Below the pieces are notes generated by a model. It was given only the letters and a program-made list of their open reading frames with translations. It did no database searches and was not told the DNA's origin. Position numbers and translations under genes: made by a program. Shown here in pieces: positions 14,636 through 23,264 of a DNA stretch of 30,579 bases. Source of the DNA: an uncultured Christensenella sp. (GTDB taxonomy: Bacteria; Bacillota; Clostridia; Christensenellales; Pumilibacteraceae); the NCBI GenBank assembly GCA_910577945.1, contig CAJTNI010000019.1:1-30579 (forward strand), read 5' to 3'. Each line of letters opens with the position of its first letter. Positions within the stretch are counted from its first letter, which is position 1.

Positions 14636-15733
14636 ATGGATAGTCTGTCTGTCAAATACCTTACCGAAACGCGCCGCAAGCTGCATGCGCTTGCCGAGCT
14701 TTCGGGCGAGGAGTATAAGACGAGCGCGTTTATAGTCGAGGAGCTGAAACGCCTTGGGTACAAACCCAAGACGATAGGCACGGGCGTATATTGCGACGTC
14801 GGCGGCAGGGGTAAGCGTTTGGCGTTTCGCGCCGATATCGACGCGTTGCCTATTGTCGAAAACGTAGATGTGACGGGCTGCGGCGCGTTCGCCGCGACGG
14901 GCGCTATGCACGCTTGCGGACACGACGGACACACCGCCAATCTTTTGAACCTTGCGCGCGTACTCGGCGGCAAATCGGACGTGCCGTTGAGGCTTATATT
15001 TCAGTTCGGCGAGGAGGGCATAGGCGGCAGTCAGACGATGATTGACGGCGGCGTGCTCGACGGCGTGGACGAAATTTACGCCTTGCATTTGTGCCCCGAG
15101 CTCGACGAGGGCAAGGTCGGGTACTGCTACGGCGGCATGTTTGCGGGGTGCGTAGAGTTCGATATAGCCGTGCGCGGCAAAGCGTCGCATTGCGCAATGC
15201 CGGAGCTCGGCGCGGACGCGGTACGCGCGTCGGTGCGTATTGCCGACGCGGCGTATTCGGCGGCAGAGGACAGGGGCTTGCTTATAAACCTCGGAAAGCT
15301 CAACGGCGGCGCGGCGCGCAACATTGTGGCGGACGCGTGCCAATCCGATTACACGCTGCGCTTTTACGATATGAACAAGTGCGAGGCGGCGATGATGGAA
15401 ATAGAGCGCGCCGCGTTGCGTTCCGACGATATGTTCGGTACGCGGCACGAGTTGATTACCAAGGCGGTGTATCCGCCGCTCATAAACGACGCGCTCGCCG
15501 TGGACAAGGTGCGGGAAGTAATGGGCGAGCATGCCGTGGAAATGCCGCCGCGCAACACCGCCGAAGATTTTTCCAATTATTTGCAGCATGTGCAAGGCTG
15601 TATGGTATGGCTGGGCATACGCTCGGATGGACACGATTCGCCGCTGCACAGCGACACGTTTTCCTTCGACGAGCGCGCGCTCGCTACGGGTACGGAATTG
15701 TTTTTGCGGCTTATCGCCGCACGCGCGCTGTAA
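14636..15733 (+). CDS. M20D-family metallo-amidohydrolase (possible N-acetyl-diaminopimelate deacetylase)
   Basis: 365 residues. M20D enzymes hydrolyse N-acyl amino acids with a two-metal centre. Visible are RRKLHALAELSGEE (13-26), RADIDALP (65-72), MHACGHDGHT (91-100; ligands Cys94 and His96), FGEEGIGGSQ (metal and base Glu) and the late PLHSDTFSFDE with its conserved His. The dimerisation lid domain lies between about 175 and 290. Family members include hippurate and IAA-conjugate hydrolases and the N-acetyl-DAP deacetylase of the acetylase lysine route. Its divergent position beside asd-dapA-dapB favours the last, but the partner acetyltransferase and aminotransferase are not in the window. 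The start at 14636 is set by the promoter; no ribosome binding site is possible. First gene of a five-gene operon. Confidence 0.85.
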   Translation: MDSLSVKYLTETRRKLHALAELSGEEYKTSAFIVEELKRLGYKPKTIGTGVYCDVGGRGKRLAFRADIDALPIVENVDVTGCGAFAATGAMHACGHDGHTANLLNLARVLGGKSDVPLRLIFQFGEEGIGGSQTMIDGGVLDGVDEIYALHLCPELDEGKVGYCYGGMFAGCVEFDIAVRGKASHCAMPELGADAVRASVRIADAAYSAAEDRGLLINLGKLNGGAARNIVADACQSDYTLRFYDMNKCEAAMMEIERAALRSDDMFGTRHELITKAVYPPLINDALAVDKVREVMGEHAVEMPPRNTAEDFSNYLQHVQGCMVWLGIRSDGHDSPLHSDTFSFDERALATGTELFLRLIAARAL

Positions 15734-15757
15734 GCGCATAAATTTAAGGAGTACGCA

Positions 15758-17032
15758 ATGGCAAAAGCTAAGGATACAGGCGAAAAGACCAAAAAGAAGA
15801 AGCAGAGTATTGTCCAGCGCGTGATGTTCGGCAACGATAACAAGCCCGACCTCACGCCCGAGAAAATGAACGTTTCCAAATGGGCGCAGTTTAAAAACTT
15901 GTTTTTCGGACGGTTCGGCACGATTGTCGCGCTCAACCTTTTGACGTGCTTGTTCGCATTGCCCGCAGTTGCGGTGTTGGTGCTGTTCTATATGAACAAG
16001 ACGATAGGCAACGGGTTTATTCCGTATTCCTCCAACTTCGGCATCGGGTATCCCGTAATCACCGACGCGGCTAGGCTCGGCGAGGTGATGACTTTTACGT
16101 ACAATCTCTACGAATTCGCGTTGCTTGTGCCGTGCTTGGCGGTTTTCGCGCTCGGCGTAGCGGGCAACCTGTACGTTATGCGTAAGCTTATTTGGGAAGA
16201 ACCGACGCGCACCTTCAAGGATTTTTTCCGCGGCATCGGCAAGTGCTGGCTGCCCGCGATATTCATGGGCATAGTGTTCGGGCTGACGCTGTTGCTGTTC
16301 GAATTTTCGCTCGGGTATTTCGACGCTTACAGGCTGTCCGTATCGGTTAAAATACTGTGTATTGTGCTGTCGAGCATACTGCTCGCGTTTATGATATTGT
16401 TTACCGCGTTCTTTATGACGCAAAACGCCGCGTTCAAAATGCGCCCCATGGTGCTTATACGCAACTCGCTGCTGTTTGTGCTCGGCACGAACGTGCAAGC
16501 AATCTTGTTCGTGGGAATAGGCATTGCGCCCGTCTTCCTCATGTTTATTCCTGGAATAACCATGCTGCTCGCCATGCTCTACATGTTCCTCGGTTTTTCG
16601 TATTCCACGCTCGTCATATCGCTGTTTTGTCATCACTGCTACGAAAAGTTCTTGTACGACAAGATAGACCGCACGTCTACGGCATACGCAAAGCGCGGCA
16701 ACGATATCTCGGACGACGGCGGCGAGCGCCCCGCGCAGCAAAAGAAGCGCGCGCCGACGCAGTATAAAAACCCCAAAAAGCGCAAAAAGTCAATCGACGA
16801 GGGCGCGTCTATCACGCCGCTTGCGCCGACCTTCCGCCGCGAGGATTTGGAGCGGCTGGAAAAGGAGCACGAGCGCGTTTTGGCGGAAAGCGACGACGAG
16901 CTCGGCGAGCTTGACGACGACGATATCGATTTGCCCGATTCGGCTGTAAACGCCGACGGCGCTGCGGAAACGTCGGCGGACGATGCCGCGAAGGACGTTC
17001 GCGACGAAAGCGACGCGACAGAGGATAAGTAA
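15758..17032 (+). CDS. DUF624 (YesL-like) membrane protein with charged C-terminal tail
   Basis: 424 residues. A basic cytoplasmic N-terminus (about 1-50) is followed by about six membrane helices (about 55-310), including GTIVALNLLTCLFALPAVAV and a helix pair ending near SLFCHHCYEKF. The pattern of a short helical pair, the conserved region RTFKDFFRGIGKCWLPAIF and later hydrophobic hairpins fits DUF624/YesL proteins, whose function is unknown; in Bacillus they often lie near sugar-use genes. A hydrophilic tail of about 110 residues, first basic (KNPKKRKKS) then strongly acidic (DDDDIDLPDS), is unusual for the family. AAGGAG precedes the ATG. It starts 24 bases after the M20D gene and stops 3 bases before the next gene. 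Confidence 0.75.
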   Translation: MAKAKDTGEKTKKKKQSIVQRVMFGNDNKPDLTPEKMNVSKWAQFKNLFFGRFGTIVALNLLTCLFALPAVAVLVLFYMNKTIGNGFIPYSSNFGIGYPVITDAARLGEVMTFTYNLYEFALLVPCLAVFALGVAGNLYVMRKLIWEEPTRTFKDFFRGIGKCWLPAIFMGIVFGLTLLLFEFSLGYFDAYRLSVSVKILCIVLSSILLAFMILFTAFFMTQNAAFKMRPMVLIRNSLLFVLGTNVQAILFVGIGIAPVFLMFIPGITMLLAMLYMFLGFSYSTLVISLFCHHCYEKFLYDKIDRTSTAYAKRGNDISDDGGERPAQQKKRAPTQYKNPKKRKKSIDEGASITPLAPTFRREDLERLEKEHERVLAESDDELGELDDDDIDLPDSAVNADGAAETSADDAAKDVRDESDATEDK

Positions 17033-17035
17033 TCC

Positions 17036-19210
17036 GTGATAATCAAAATCGACAAAGACAAAATCGTCGAGCATTGCAAGACTAAGTTTGCCGAATGCTT
17101 GGAAAACGAGGATTTCGAGGGCGCAATAGATTGGCTCTTTAAATTCCACGAGGAGACGGGCGACCCCGATTTCCATCTGCCGCTCGGCATGCTGTATTTG
17201 CAAATGACCGCGCAAAGCGACGACGCGGAGCTGTTTACAATGGCGTTCCGCGAGTTTATGCTACACCTTCGCCGTCATCCCGACAGCGTAGCCGCGTACC
17301 GCGATTTGCTCGCGACCGTGTTCTTGTACCACGAGCAAACGCCCATGCTCGAATGCGGCAAATGGATTTTGTCGCGCGGGTTGACGCTCGACGAGTTCCT
17401 TTGTGACCTCGACGCAGCGGGCATAGACTTTTTCGACGTGCCCGATTATTCGTTTGTCGAGATTTCCGAGCTGTTCGACGCGGGCGAGTACGGCGAAATC
17501 GACCCCGTAAAAGCCGAGCCGACAAGCGCAGACCGCGACCGTGCGCAGACCGAACGCGTCGTCGAGCGCGAACCCGAAGGCGAATTTCGGCGCGGCGCGG
17601 GAATAATTCCGTTTTCGGATATTTCGGACGAAGCCGCTACGACTGCCGCGCGTCGGCCCGAGCCTCGCGACGATAAGCCGACGGCGGGAGACAAGGTGCT
17701 GCGTCCCAAGTTCGGCGGCAACGAAATAAGCGATTTTTTCAACGACCTATTGGATAAGTTCAAACCCGACGACGAATCGGAAGCCGACGGAGAGCCCGAG
17801 GAGCTGTTGGACCGATTGCTGTCCAAGCTCGACGAAAGCGGCTTGTCCGAGGAAATGGACGCGCCGTTGACGGCGGAGGAGTTCGAAAAGCTCCTCACCG
17901 GCGAAAAAGAGAATTTGGACATATTCGCGCCCGAGGTCACTGCCGACGGAATTAAGGACGTTAAGATTAGCAGGGACGCGCACGAGTATATCGTTAATGC
18001 GGAAAAGCTGCGCGGCGACGGTAAAATTCGCGAGGCAATCGCCGAGCTTGACAAGATACCGCACGATTTGCCGTCCGAGCTCGAATATAACGTTTCGGTT
18101 ATGCGCGGGTATTTTTGCACGGACGGCGGCGAGTATGCCCGCGCCGAACGCGAACTGAACCATGCGCTCGGCGTAAAGCCGCACGGCGCGCTTGCAAGTA
18201 CGGCGCTATGCGGTTTGTACGAGGCGGAGAAAAAAACGGAGCTGATACCGTCCGTATTGCGCGGTATCGACGTTAAGGATTTTGCCGACGGCTCGCACGT
18301 GTACAAGACGTTTTTGTACGCGCTCGATTACTGTGATTCGGACGACGCGGTCAAGTTTACCAAGAGCCTCATCGACGAGTACAACATTATGGACATGCGG
18401 CGCATGTACGCGCAAATGCAGTACAATCGCGGCGAGAGCGATTTTGCGCAGTCGGAGCTGTACAAGCTGTCTCGCATATTTTACGACGATATAAACGCGC
18501 ATTATTACTATCTCGCCGCGCGCATGAAGCCAAAGAGTCTGCCGATAGAGGAGGAAGCGCCGCAACAGATTTTGTCCGCCATTGTCGAGGGAATCATGGA
18601 GGTGGCGGCGGGAAATGCAAAGTTGCTCGTTAGGCTAATCAAAGAGGATAAAATGTTCGCGCTGGGCGTTGAGTTTTTCTTTTCTTTGGAGTTTGCGAAC
18701 AACCGCGTGTTGCTCGCCAAAATGTTTGAAACGGTGCGCATATTCGCGCGTACGCCCGAGCTGGACGATATCGTGCGCGACGCGTTGGTTTCGCCGTACG
18801 TTGAGCCTATCGTAAAGGCTATAATAATCGCGGAGCTTTATGCGGCAGACCGCAAGCAAACGCTGCTCACAGAAACGGGATACTGCCCGTGGACGTACGA
18901 GGGCGACCCGCTCGGCAAGCGCTATTCTCAGGGCTACTATAACGCTTATGCGGCGTTTATAATGTTAAAGCGGCGCAGGCACGAGGTCGGCGAGTTCTTT
19001 AAGGTCGCCGAGTACGTGCGCGAGCATACCGCGGGCTTGGAGTGCGAGCAGCGTGCTATCGCGTACTATGTGTTCAGGCGCGCCTGGAACACGGTAAAGC
19101 ACGTGGGCGAGCCCGACGACAGGGTGTGCTACGCGCTCGGGTTTAACACCAAAACAGAGGCGAACAAGGCGTACAAGCTGATAGACGGCTATATCGACGG
19201 CAACAAATAG
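17036..19210 (+). CDS. TPR-like helical-repeat protein with acidic linker
   Basis: 724 residues, soluble, no signal peptide or membrane helix. An N-terminal helical region (1-150) contains TPR-like units such as CLENEDFEGAIDWLFKFHEE. A disordered acidic linker (about 160-310) is rich in Asp, Glu and Arg. The C-terminal half is again helical repeat, clearest at about 315-405 (EKLRGDGKIREAIAELDKIP; GEYARAERELNHALGVKP). TPR proteins scaffold other proteins; no catalytic motif is seen. The start is GTG at 17036, 3 bases after the DUF624 stop, with GAGGA about 10 bases upstream. Translation is probably coupled, so the two proteins may act together at the membrane. Function unknown. Confidence 0.7.
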   Translation: MIIKIDKDKIVEHCKTKFAECLENEDFEGAIDWLFKFHEETGDPDFHLPLGMLYLQMTAQSDDAELFTMAFREFMLHLRRHPDSVAAYRDLLATVFLYHEQTPMLECGKWILSRGLTLDEFLCDLDAAGIDFFDVPDYSFVEISELFDAGEYGEIDPVKAEPTSADRDRAQTERVVEREPEGEFRRGAGIIPFSDISDEAATTAARRPEPRDDKPTAGDKVLRPKFGGNEISDFFNDLLDKFKPDDESEADGEPEELLDRLLSKLDESGLSEEMDAPLTAEEFEKLLTGEKENLDIFAPEVTADGIKDVKISRDAHEYIVNAEKLRGDGKIREAIAELDKIPHDLPSELEYNVSVMRGYFCTDGGEYARAERELNHALGVKPHGALASTALCGLYEAEKKTELIPSVLRGIDVKDFADGSHVYKTFLYALDYCDSDDAVKFTKSLIDEYNIMDMRRMYAQMQYNRGESDFAQSELYKLSRIFYDDINAHYYYLAARMKPKSLPIEEEAPQQILSAIVEGIMEVAAGNAKLLVRLIKEDKMFALGVEFFFSLEFANNRVLLAKMFETVRIFARTPELDDIVRDALVSPYVEPIVKAIIIAELYAADRKQTLLTETGYCPWTYEGDPLGKRYSQGYYNAYAAFIMLKRRRHEVGEFFKVAEYVREHTAGLECEQRAIAYYVFRRAWNTVKHVGEPDDRVCYALGFNTKTEANKAYKLIDGYIDGNK

Positions 19211-19244
19211 CGCTTACGCGACAAACGCAAAAGGAGAAATAATC

Positions 19245-20093
19245 ATGGCAGTAAATACCGACAAAAATCTTTATTATATCGATTTCGACAGACTTTTCGA
19301 AAATTTCGCCGGTAGGTACTATTCCGACCACGAGCTCGAATATGCTAATGCCGACGCTTTCGAAAAGGACCTCGACCACGTGTATCATTTGTGGGCTACT
19401 ACGCCGCAAACTCCGCTCGGCGGATTGTCTCCGTCCGAATTTTTCAACCGCATTCCCACCGAGGAATTGATTGATATTTTAAAGGGCTCGTGCGTGGGCG
19501 ACAACAATCCGTGCTCGTTGCTGTTCGACAGAATTGCGACCGAGCCGTCGCTTTTGACCGAGCTTACCGAGCTTGCGCTGGCAGCGACCGACGAAAAGCT
19601 GCTCGCGGTTGCGGTCAGCCTTATCGCAGAACTCGGCGGCGCGCCCGATTCGTTCTATCTCGATATGCTCGAACGCGATATAGACACCGCAATCAAAGAG
19701 CCGTGCATAGAGGCGCTGTGCGACCGTGCCGACGCGGTAAAGGAAGAGCTTATCAAACGCGCGCAAGCCGCCGACGAGGTGGGCAAGATAGAGCTGTACG
19801 TCGAGCCGCTTACGTTTTGCGATGCGGGCGACGACAGAATACTCGAACTTTTGCGCGTGCTTTTGGCAAACGACCCCAATACCGCCTACGTTGCGGCATT
19901 GATGGGCAGGTACGGCGACGAGCGCGCTTGCGAGGATTTGTACAGGCTGTTGGACGATTGCGACTATGCGACGTTCTTGGAGGTGCGCAATTCCATCGAG
20001 CAGCTCGGCGGCACGGTTGACCCCGACTACCGCGATTTTTCGGACGACCCTATGTACATAGCAATGCGCGGTATCGGGAAAAATAAGAAGTAA
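19245..20093 (+). CDS. HEAT-repeat-like acidic helical protein, function unknown
   Basis: 282 residues, acidic and almost entirely helical, with no membrane helix. From about residue 95 onward it shows repeated helix pairs ending in small hydrophobic stretches (LLTELTELALAATDEKLLAV; YVAALMGRYGDERACEDLYR), like the HEAT/armadillo repeats used for protein docking. Near residue 50 is a WATTPQTPLGGLSPSEFF segment, resembling a short 'P-L-x-G-L-[TS]-P' motif seen in unrelated families and not diagnostic. AAGGAG lies 7 bases before the ATG. It is the fourth gene of the operon, ends 1 base before the HD gene and may form a complex with it. Confidence 0.65.
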   Translation: MAVNTDKNLYYIDFDRLFENFAGRYYSDHELEYANADAFEKDLDHVYHLWATTPQTPLGGLSPSEFFNRIPTEELIDILKGSCVGDNNPCSLLFDRIATEPSLLTELTELALAATDEKLLAVAVSLIAELGGAPDSFYLDMLERDIDTAIKEPCIEALCDRADAVKEELIKRAQAADEVGKIELYVEPLTFCDAGDDRILELLRVLLANDPNTAYVAALMGRYGDERACEDLYRLLDDCDYATFLEVRNSIEQLGGTVDPDYRDFSDDPMYIAMRGIGKNKK

Positions 20094-20094
20094 T

Positions 20095-20820
20095 ATGTCA
20101 CACAAAATCACGCTCGACGACGTAAAGAACAACGTTGAATTCAAGCATCTGATAGACGTCAGCAATGCGAATTTGAAGGTGCTCGGATATACCGAGCACG
20201 GGCTGCGGCACGTCGGGTATGTGTCCAAGACCACCGCGAACATTTTGAGCAACGTCGGATACGACGAGCGCACGGTGGAGCTGGGCGCAATCGCGGGCTG
20301 GATTCACGATATAGGCAACGCCATTAACCGCACGCATCACGGGCTTACGGGCGCGACGCTCGCGTATCAAATTTTGATACGCATGGGCATGGACGCGGGC
20401 GAAGCGGCGCAGATAATCGCGGCGATAGGCAATCACGAAGAGGAAACGGGCACGCCCGTAAACGCGATTGCCGCCGCTTTGATATTGGCGGATAAATCGG
20501 ACGCGCACAGGTCGAGAGTGCGCAGAGAGACGGCGGACAGAAAGGATATCCACGACCGCGTCAATCTCGCTATCAAAAAGAATTATCTCGCAATCGACAA
20601 AAAGGTCAAGACCATTCGTTTGGTGATACAAATGGACAACACCTCGGCGACTATGGAGTATTTGCAAATCTATTTGTCGCGCATGGTGCTTTCCGAAAAG
20701 GCGGCGGCGTTCCTCGGATATTGGTTCGAGCTGGTTATCAACGGCAACGTGATAAACCGCCGCAAGCCGTCGTCCAATGTTCATCCCAAAGCGGGCGAGA
20801 CCGAGGTATCGGAGGATTGA
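20095..20820 (+). CDS. HD-domain phosphohydrolase
   Basis: 241 residues. The HD superfamily metal site is visible: His39 in GLRHVGYV, His71-Asp72 in WIHDIGNAINRTHHG and a later Asp in ILADKSDAHRSRV, with an extra His at IGNHEEETG. HD proteins hydrolyse phosphate esters, often nucleotides; the substrate here cannot be told. The C-terminal region (about 160-220) looks like an alpha/beta add-on (IRLVIQMDNTSATMEYLQIY). The ATG is 1 base after the previous stop, so it is translationally coupled to the HEAT-like gene. Last gene of the operon that begins with the M20D hydrolase. Confidence 0.85.
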   Translation: MSHKITLDDVKNNVEFKHLIDVSNANLKVLGYTEHGLRHVGYVSKTTANILSNVGYDERTVELGAIAGWIHDIGNAINRTHHGLTGATLAYQILIRMGMDAGEAAQIIAAIGNHEEETGTPVNAIAAALILADKSDAHRSRVRRETADRKDIHDRVNLAIKKNYLAIDKKVKTIRLVIQMDNTSATMEYLQIYLSRMVLSEKAAAFLGYWFELVINGNVINRRKPSSNVHPKAGETEVSED

Positions 20821-20876
20821 AAACGACTTACGCATTAACGCGTGATTATTAAATAAGCGATATAAGTTAATGAGGG

Positions 20877-20900
20877 TATGCCGCGGACGAGCGCGGCATA
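20877..20900 (+). terminator. Hairpin without T-tract between the HD and YkvI-like genes
   Basis: TATGCCGC (20877-20884) pairs with GCGGCATA (20893-20900) across an 8-base loop. No T-run follows, so it is a weak or absent terminator. It may instead be a processing or stabilising hairpin just upstream of the YkvI-like start. Confidence 0.45.
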
Positions 20901-20910
20901 TAATTAGAGC

Positions 20911-21972
20911 ATGTTTAAGTCGTTTTTGCGCTCTATGTCCGTCGCCATGCTCATAGTGGGCACTATGATAGGCGCGGGCTTTGCGTCGGGAAAGGAGGTC
21001 GTTGCGTTTTTCGGCGCAAAGCCGAATATGTTCTCCGCGCTCATAATGGGCGTTTTGGTTTTCGGCTGCTCGGTGCTGTTCTTGTTTGTGGGGCGGCGCG
21101 TAAAAAAGACCGACATAGGCGAGGTGAACGGCGCGGTTTTCGGCAAGGCGCGTCCGTTTGCCGACGTGTTCATGCTGTTCAATTCCACAACCGTGTTGGG
21201 CGCAATGCTTGCCGCTACGGACAGCCTCGCCGCCGAGTTTATAGATATTCGACCCGTGGCGTCCATTGTCGTGGGATTGCTGTGCGCGATAATAGCGATT
21301 AAGGGGCTTAACGGAGTGATTAAGGCGAACGCAGTGCTCGTGCCGCTTATGATAGCGTTTTTGTGCGTGTGCAGTATTGTGGCGATAGATTTTCCGTTCC
21401 GTCCGCAGTCCGCGCCCATTCGCCCGTATTCGATTATTCTGTACGTTTCCATGAACATGATTTTGGGTGGCAGCGTGCTCACTACCGTGCACAATCTGTC
21501 GCCGCGCGAAATCGTGCTCACGTCGGCGGTGGCGGCGGCAGTCGTTTCCGCCTTGCTAATGCTGATTATGGGCGCGCTGCAATCGTGTTCGGCGTCGCAT
21601 GCCGATATGCCGATGCTGCTAATCGCGCTAAAAAGCGGCAAGCCCATGTATTTTGTGTGCCTGCCGATAATCGGCGCGTCGGTTTTTACAACGATGCTGT
21701 CGGCATTCAAATCGCTGTTCGACTATCTGAGCGGGTTTTTCAAGCACAAGATAATCGCCGCGGGCATTGTGCTAATCGGCGGGCTTGCGGTGGGCGCGTT
21801 TAGCTTTACTACGGTTGTATCCAACATGTATCCAATCGTCGGCGGTATCGGGCTGGCATATATCGCTTGGAGCGGGTGGTATTTGTTCCGCACGCGCGTC
21901 AAGCGCAAAATCAAAACCAAAGCCAAACGGATAAAGCGAAAAATCAAAGCGAAAGCCGGCGTAAATACATAG
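20911..21972 (+). CDS. YkvI-like membrane protein (LeuT-fold transporter type)
   Basis: 353 residues with about ten membrane helices. The opening VGTMIGAGFASGKEVVAFF (about 16-34), a broken first helix with Gly-rich unwinding, and LGGSVLTTVHN later are typical of the YkvI group, distant relatives of amino-acid/sodium symporters. Substrates are unknown. The C-terminus is a very basic tail (RVKRKIKTKAKRIKRKIKAK) with an internal repeat. Ribosome binding site weak (TTAGAGC). It is 90 bases downstream of the HD gene on the same strand, so it may be read through from that operon or have its own weak promoter. Confidence 0.8.
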   Translation: MFKSFLRSMSVAMLIVGTMIGAGFASGKEVVAFFGAKPNMFSALIMGVLVFGCSVLFLFVGRRVKKTDIGEVNGAVFGKARPFADVFMLFNSTTVLGAMLAATDSLAAEFIDIRPVASIVVGLLCAIIAIKGLNGVIKANAVLVPLMIAFLCVCSIVAIDFPFRPQSAPIRPYSIILYVSMNMILGGSVLTTVHNLSPREIVLTSAVAAAVVSALLMLIMGALQSCSASHADMPMLLIALKSGKPMYFVCLPIIGASVFTTMLSAFKSLFDYLSGFFKHKIIAAGIVLIGGLAVGAFSFTTVVSNMYPIVGGIGLAYIAWSGWYLFRTRVKRKIKTKAKRIKRKIKAKAGVNT

Positions 21973-21993
21973 GCAATCTCAGTGAAGTTTGCT

Positions 21994-22039
21994 TCGATTT
22001 CGGCGCATTACAGTCGGCGCTGTGAATTGCCGAAATCGA
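21994..22039 (+). terminator. Stem-loop after the YkvI-like gene, possible terminator
   Basis: TCGATTTCGGC (21994-22004) and GCCGAAATCGA (22029-22039) are perfect 11-bp inverted arms around a 24-base loop that has its own small stem. Only a short T-rich tail follows. The remaining 22040-22346 is AT-rich with no gene, tRNA or other clear signal. Confidence 0.5.
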
Positions 22040-22346
22040 TTGCTCATTGTTTTCACGCAATTTGTAATTCCTCGAACTGCTAAAAATAAGTAGTGAGAAG
22101 TAAATATTGTTGTGACAGTCAAGCAAAGCGTTCGGAATGCACTCTTCTCATAAAGAATAAAAACTGAATTAAAGTAGTTATGCGTTGCAGCTTACGTTAT
22201 TGACTATGCTGAAATGTGCTAATAGAAAGTTCGTGTAGAAACTATTGAATAAAGCCGTTAGAACTCAACACCCTATCGACTTTAATTGTTATACACATAT
22301 GAAATGGCGAATATTCGATATTCTTGCTTTAATTTTAAAAAAGGTA

Positions 22347-22375
22347 TTGACAGAAATAAAGATTAGCACTATAAT
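22347..22375 (+). promoter_or_regulatory. Consensus promoter of the TrmB-MFS-SGNH operon
   Basis: TTGACA (22347-22352), 17 bases, TATAAT (22370-22375): a perfect match. Transcription should start near 22382, leaving a leader of only about 16 bases. Confidence 0.9.
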
Positions 22376-22399
22376 AGTAGTGTGGGGCATAACTACTAT
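22374..22399 (+). promoter_or_regulatory. Inverted repeat over transcription start and start codon, candidate operator
   Basis: ATAGTAGT (22374-22381) and ACTACTAT (22392-22399) are perfect 8-base inverted arms, 10 bases apart. They overlap the end of the -10 box, the transcription start and the first two bases of the ATG. A regulator bound here would block this very strong promoter. The TrmB-type protein encoded immediately downstream is the obvious candidate (inference). Confidence 0.6.
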
Positions 22400-23264
22400 G
22401 GATAATTTCTGTTTTTTGGAAAAACTCGGTTTCTCGTCTAATGAAGCCAAAGTATACGGTACGTTGATAAAACATAAAGCGTTAAACGGTTACGAAATAT
22501 CAAAATTGTCCGGCGTTGCGCGTTCGTTAGTGTACGAGGTAATTAATCGATTGATTGCAAAAGGCGCAGTCGTACGCATAGACGGAGAACCGAACTTTTA
22601 CAAGCCCATAGAATATCGAGAGCTTCTTCGAAATATCAAAGAAGAAAACGAAAAGAATATCGCTATTGCCGAACACGAACTTCAACAGCTTGTTATCGAA
22701 ACCGCTGACGCCGATTATGTAATGAACATAGTGGGTGAAGAAAAATACATTGCAAAGGCAAAGGAACTAATCGACGGTGCGCAGGCGGAAATTTCGCTGT
22801 CTATATGGCGCGAACCGTTTGAGTTAATTCGCGGCAATGTAGAAAACGCAATATTGCGAGGTATAAAAGTGTATATTTTTACTTTCGAAAATATTGCAGT
22901 TTCGGGCGCAAAAATATACTCGTATAATATCGGCGACGTTTCAAATCTGTTTCCGTATCGCAGAACCACCGTCATAATTGACGGCGAAGAGTGTCTGGTC
23001 GGAGAAGAAGGCGATAGAAATATTTGTATTTATACTCGCAATCACTCCGTTGTTTCCCTAGCCACCGACGAAATAGTTTTAAATATTTTTTGGAATAAAC
23101 TGATAGAAAAAGAAAATCTGTTGCCTCATGGTTGCACCGGTGCGGATTTCTTGCAAGCCATAAGCGGTTTGGCTGAACGTTACGATATTACCAACGAGAT
23201 GACGAAAAATTTTCTTGTTTATAATTACCAAAGGGAGAAGAATGCAAATGGCAAAAAACGTTGA
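22398..23264 (+). CDS. TrmB-family transcriptional regulator
   Basis: 288 residues. An N-terminal winged helix (about 1-75: LGFSSNEAKVYGTLIKH, ISKLSGVARSLVYEVINRL) is the TrmB DNA-binding type. A helical linker follows (about 80-105), then the C-terminal phospholipase-D-like effector domain (about 115-250), which in TrmB proteins binds sugars. The start is the ATG at 22398, because the longer in-frame ATGs lie upstream of the promoter. GGGG, 11 bases upstream, is a weak ribosome binding site. It is the first gene of a three-gene operon and overlaps the MFS gene by about 20 bases. Local and probably auto-regulatory control is inferred from the palindrome at its promoter. Confidence 0.87.
   Translation: MDNFCFLEKLGFSSNEAKVYGTLIKHKALNGYEISKLSGVARSLVYEVINRLIAKGAVVRIDGEPNFYKPIEYRELLRNIKEENEKNIAIAEHELQQLVIETADADYVMNIVGEEKYIAKAKELIDGAQAEISLSIWREPFELIRGNVENAILRGIKVYIFTFENIAVSGAKIYSYNIGDVSNLFPYRRTTVIIDGEECLVGEEGDRNICIYTRNHSVVSLATDEIVLNIFWNKLIEKENLLPHGCTGADFLQAISGLAERYDITNEMTKNFLVYNYQREKNANGKKR

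Noticed and set aside
14630..16741. Minus-strand open frame of 703 residues opposite the M20D and DUF624 genes
   Set aside because: Shadow frame over two well-supported plus-strand genes; His/Arg/Gln-rich low-information protein.
20098..21492. Minus-strand open frame of 464 residues opposite the HD and YkvI-like genes
   Set aside because: Shadow frame; the opposite strand carries clear HD and transporter motifs.
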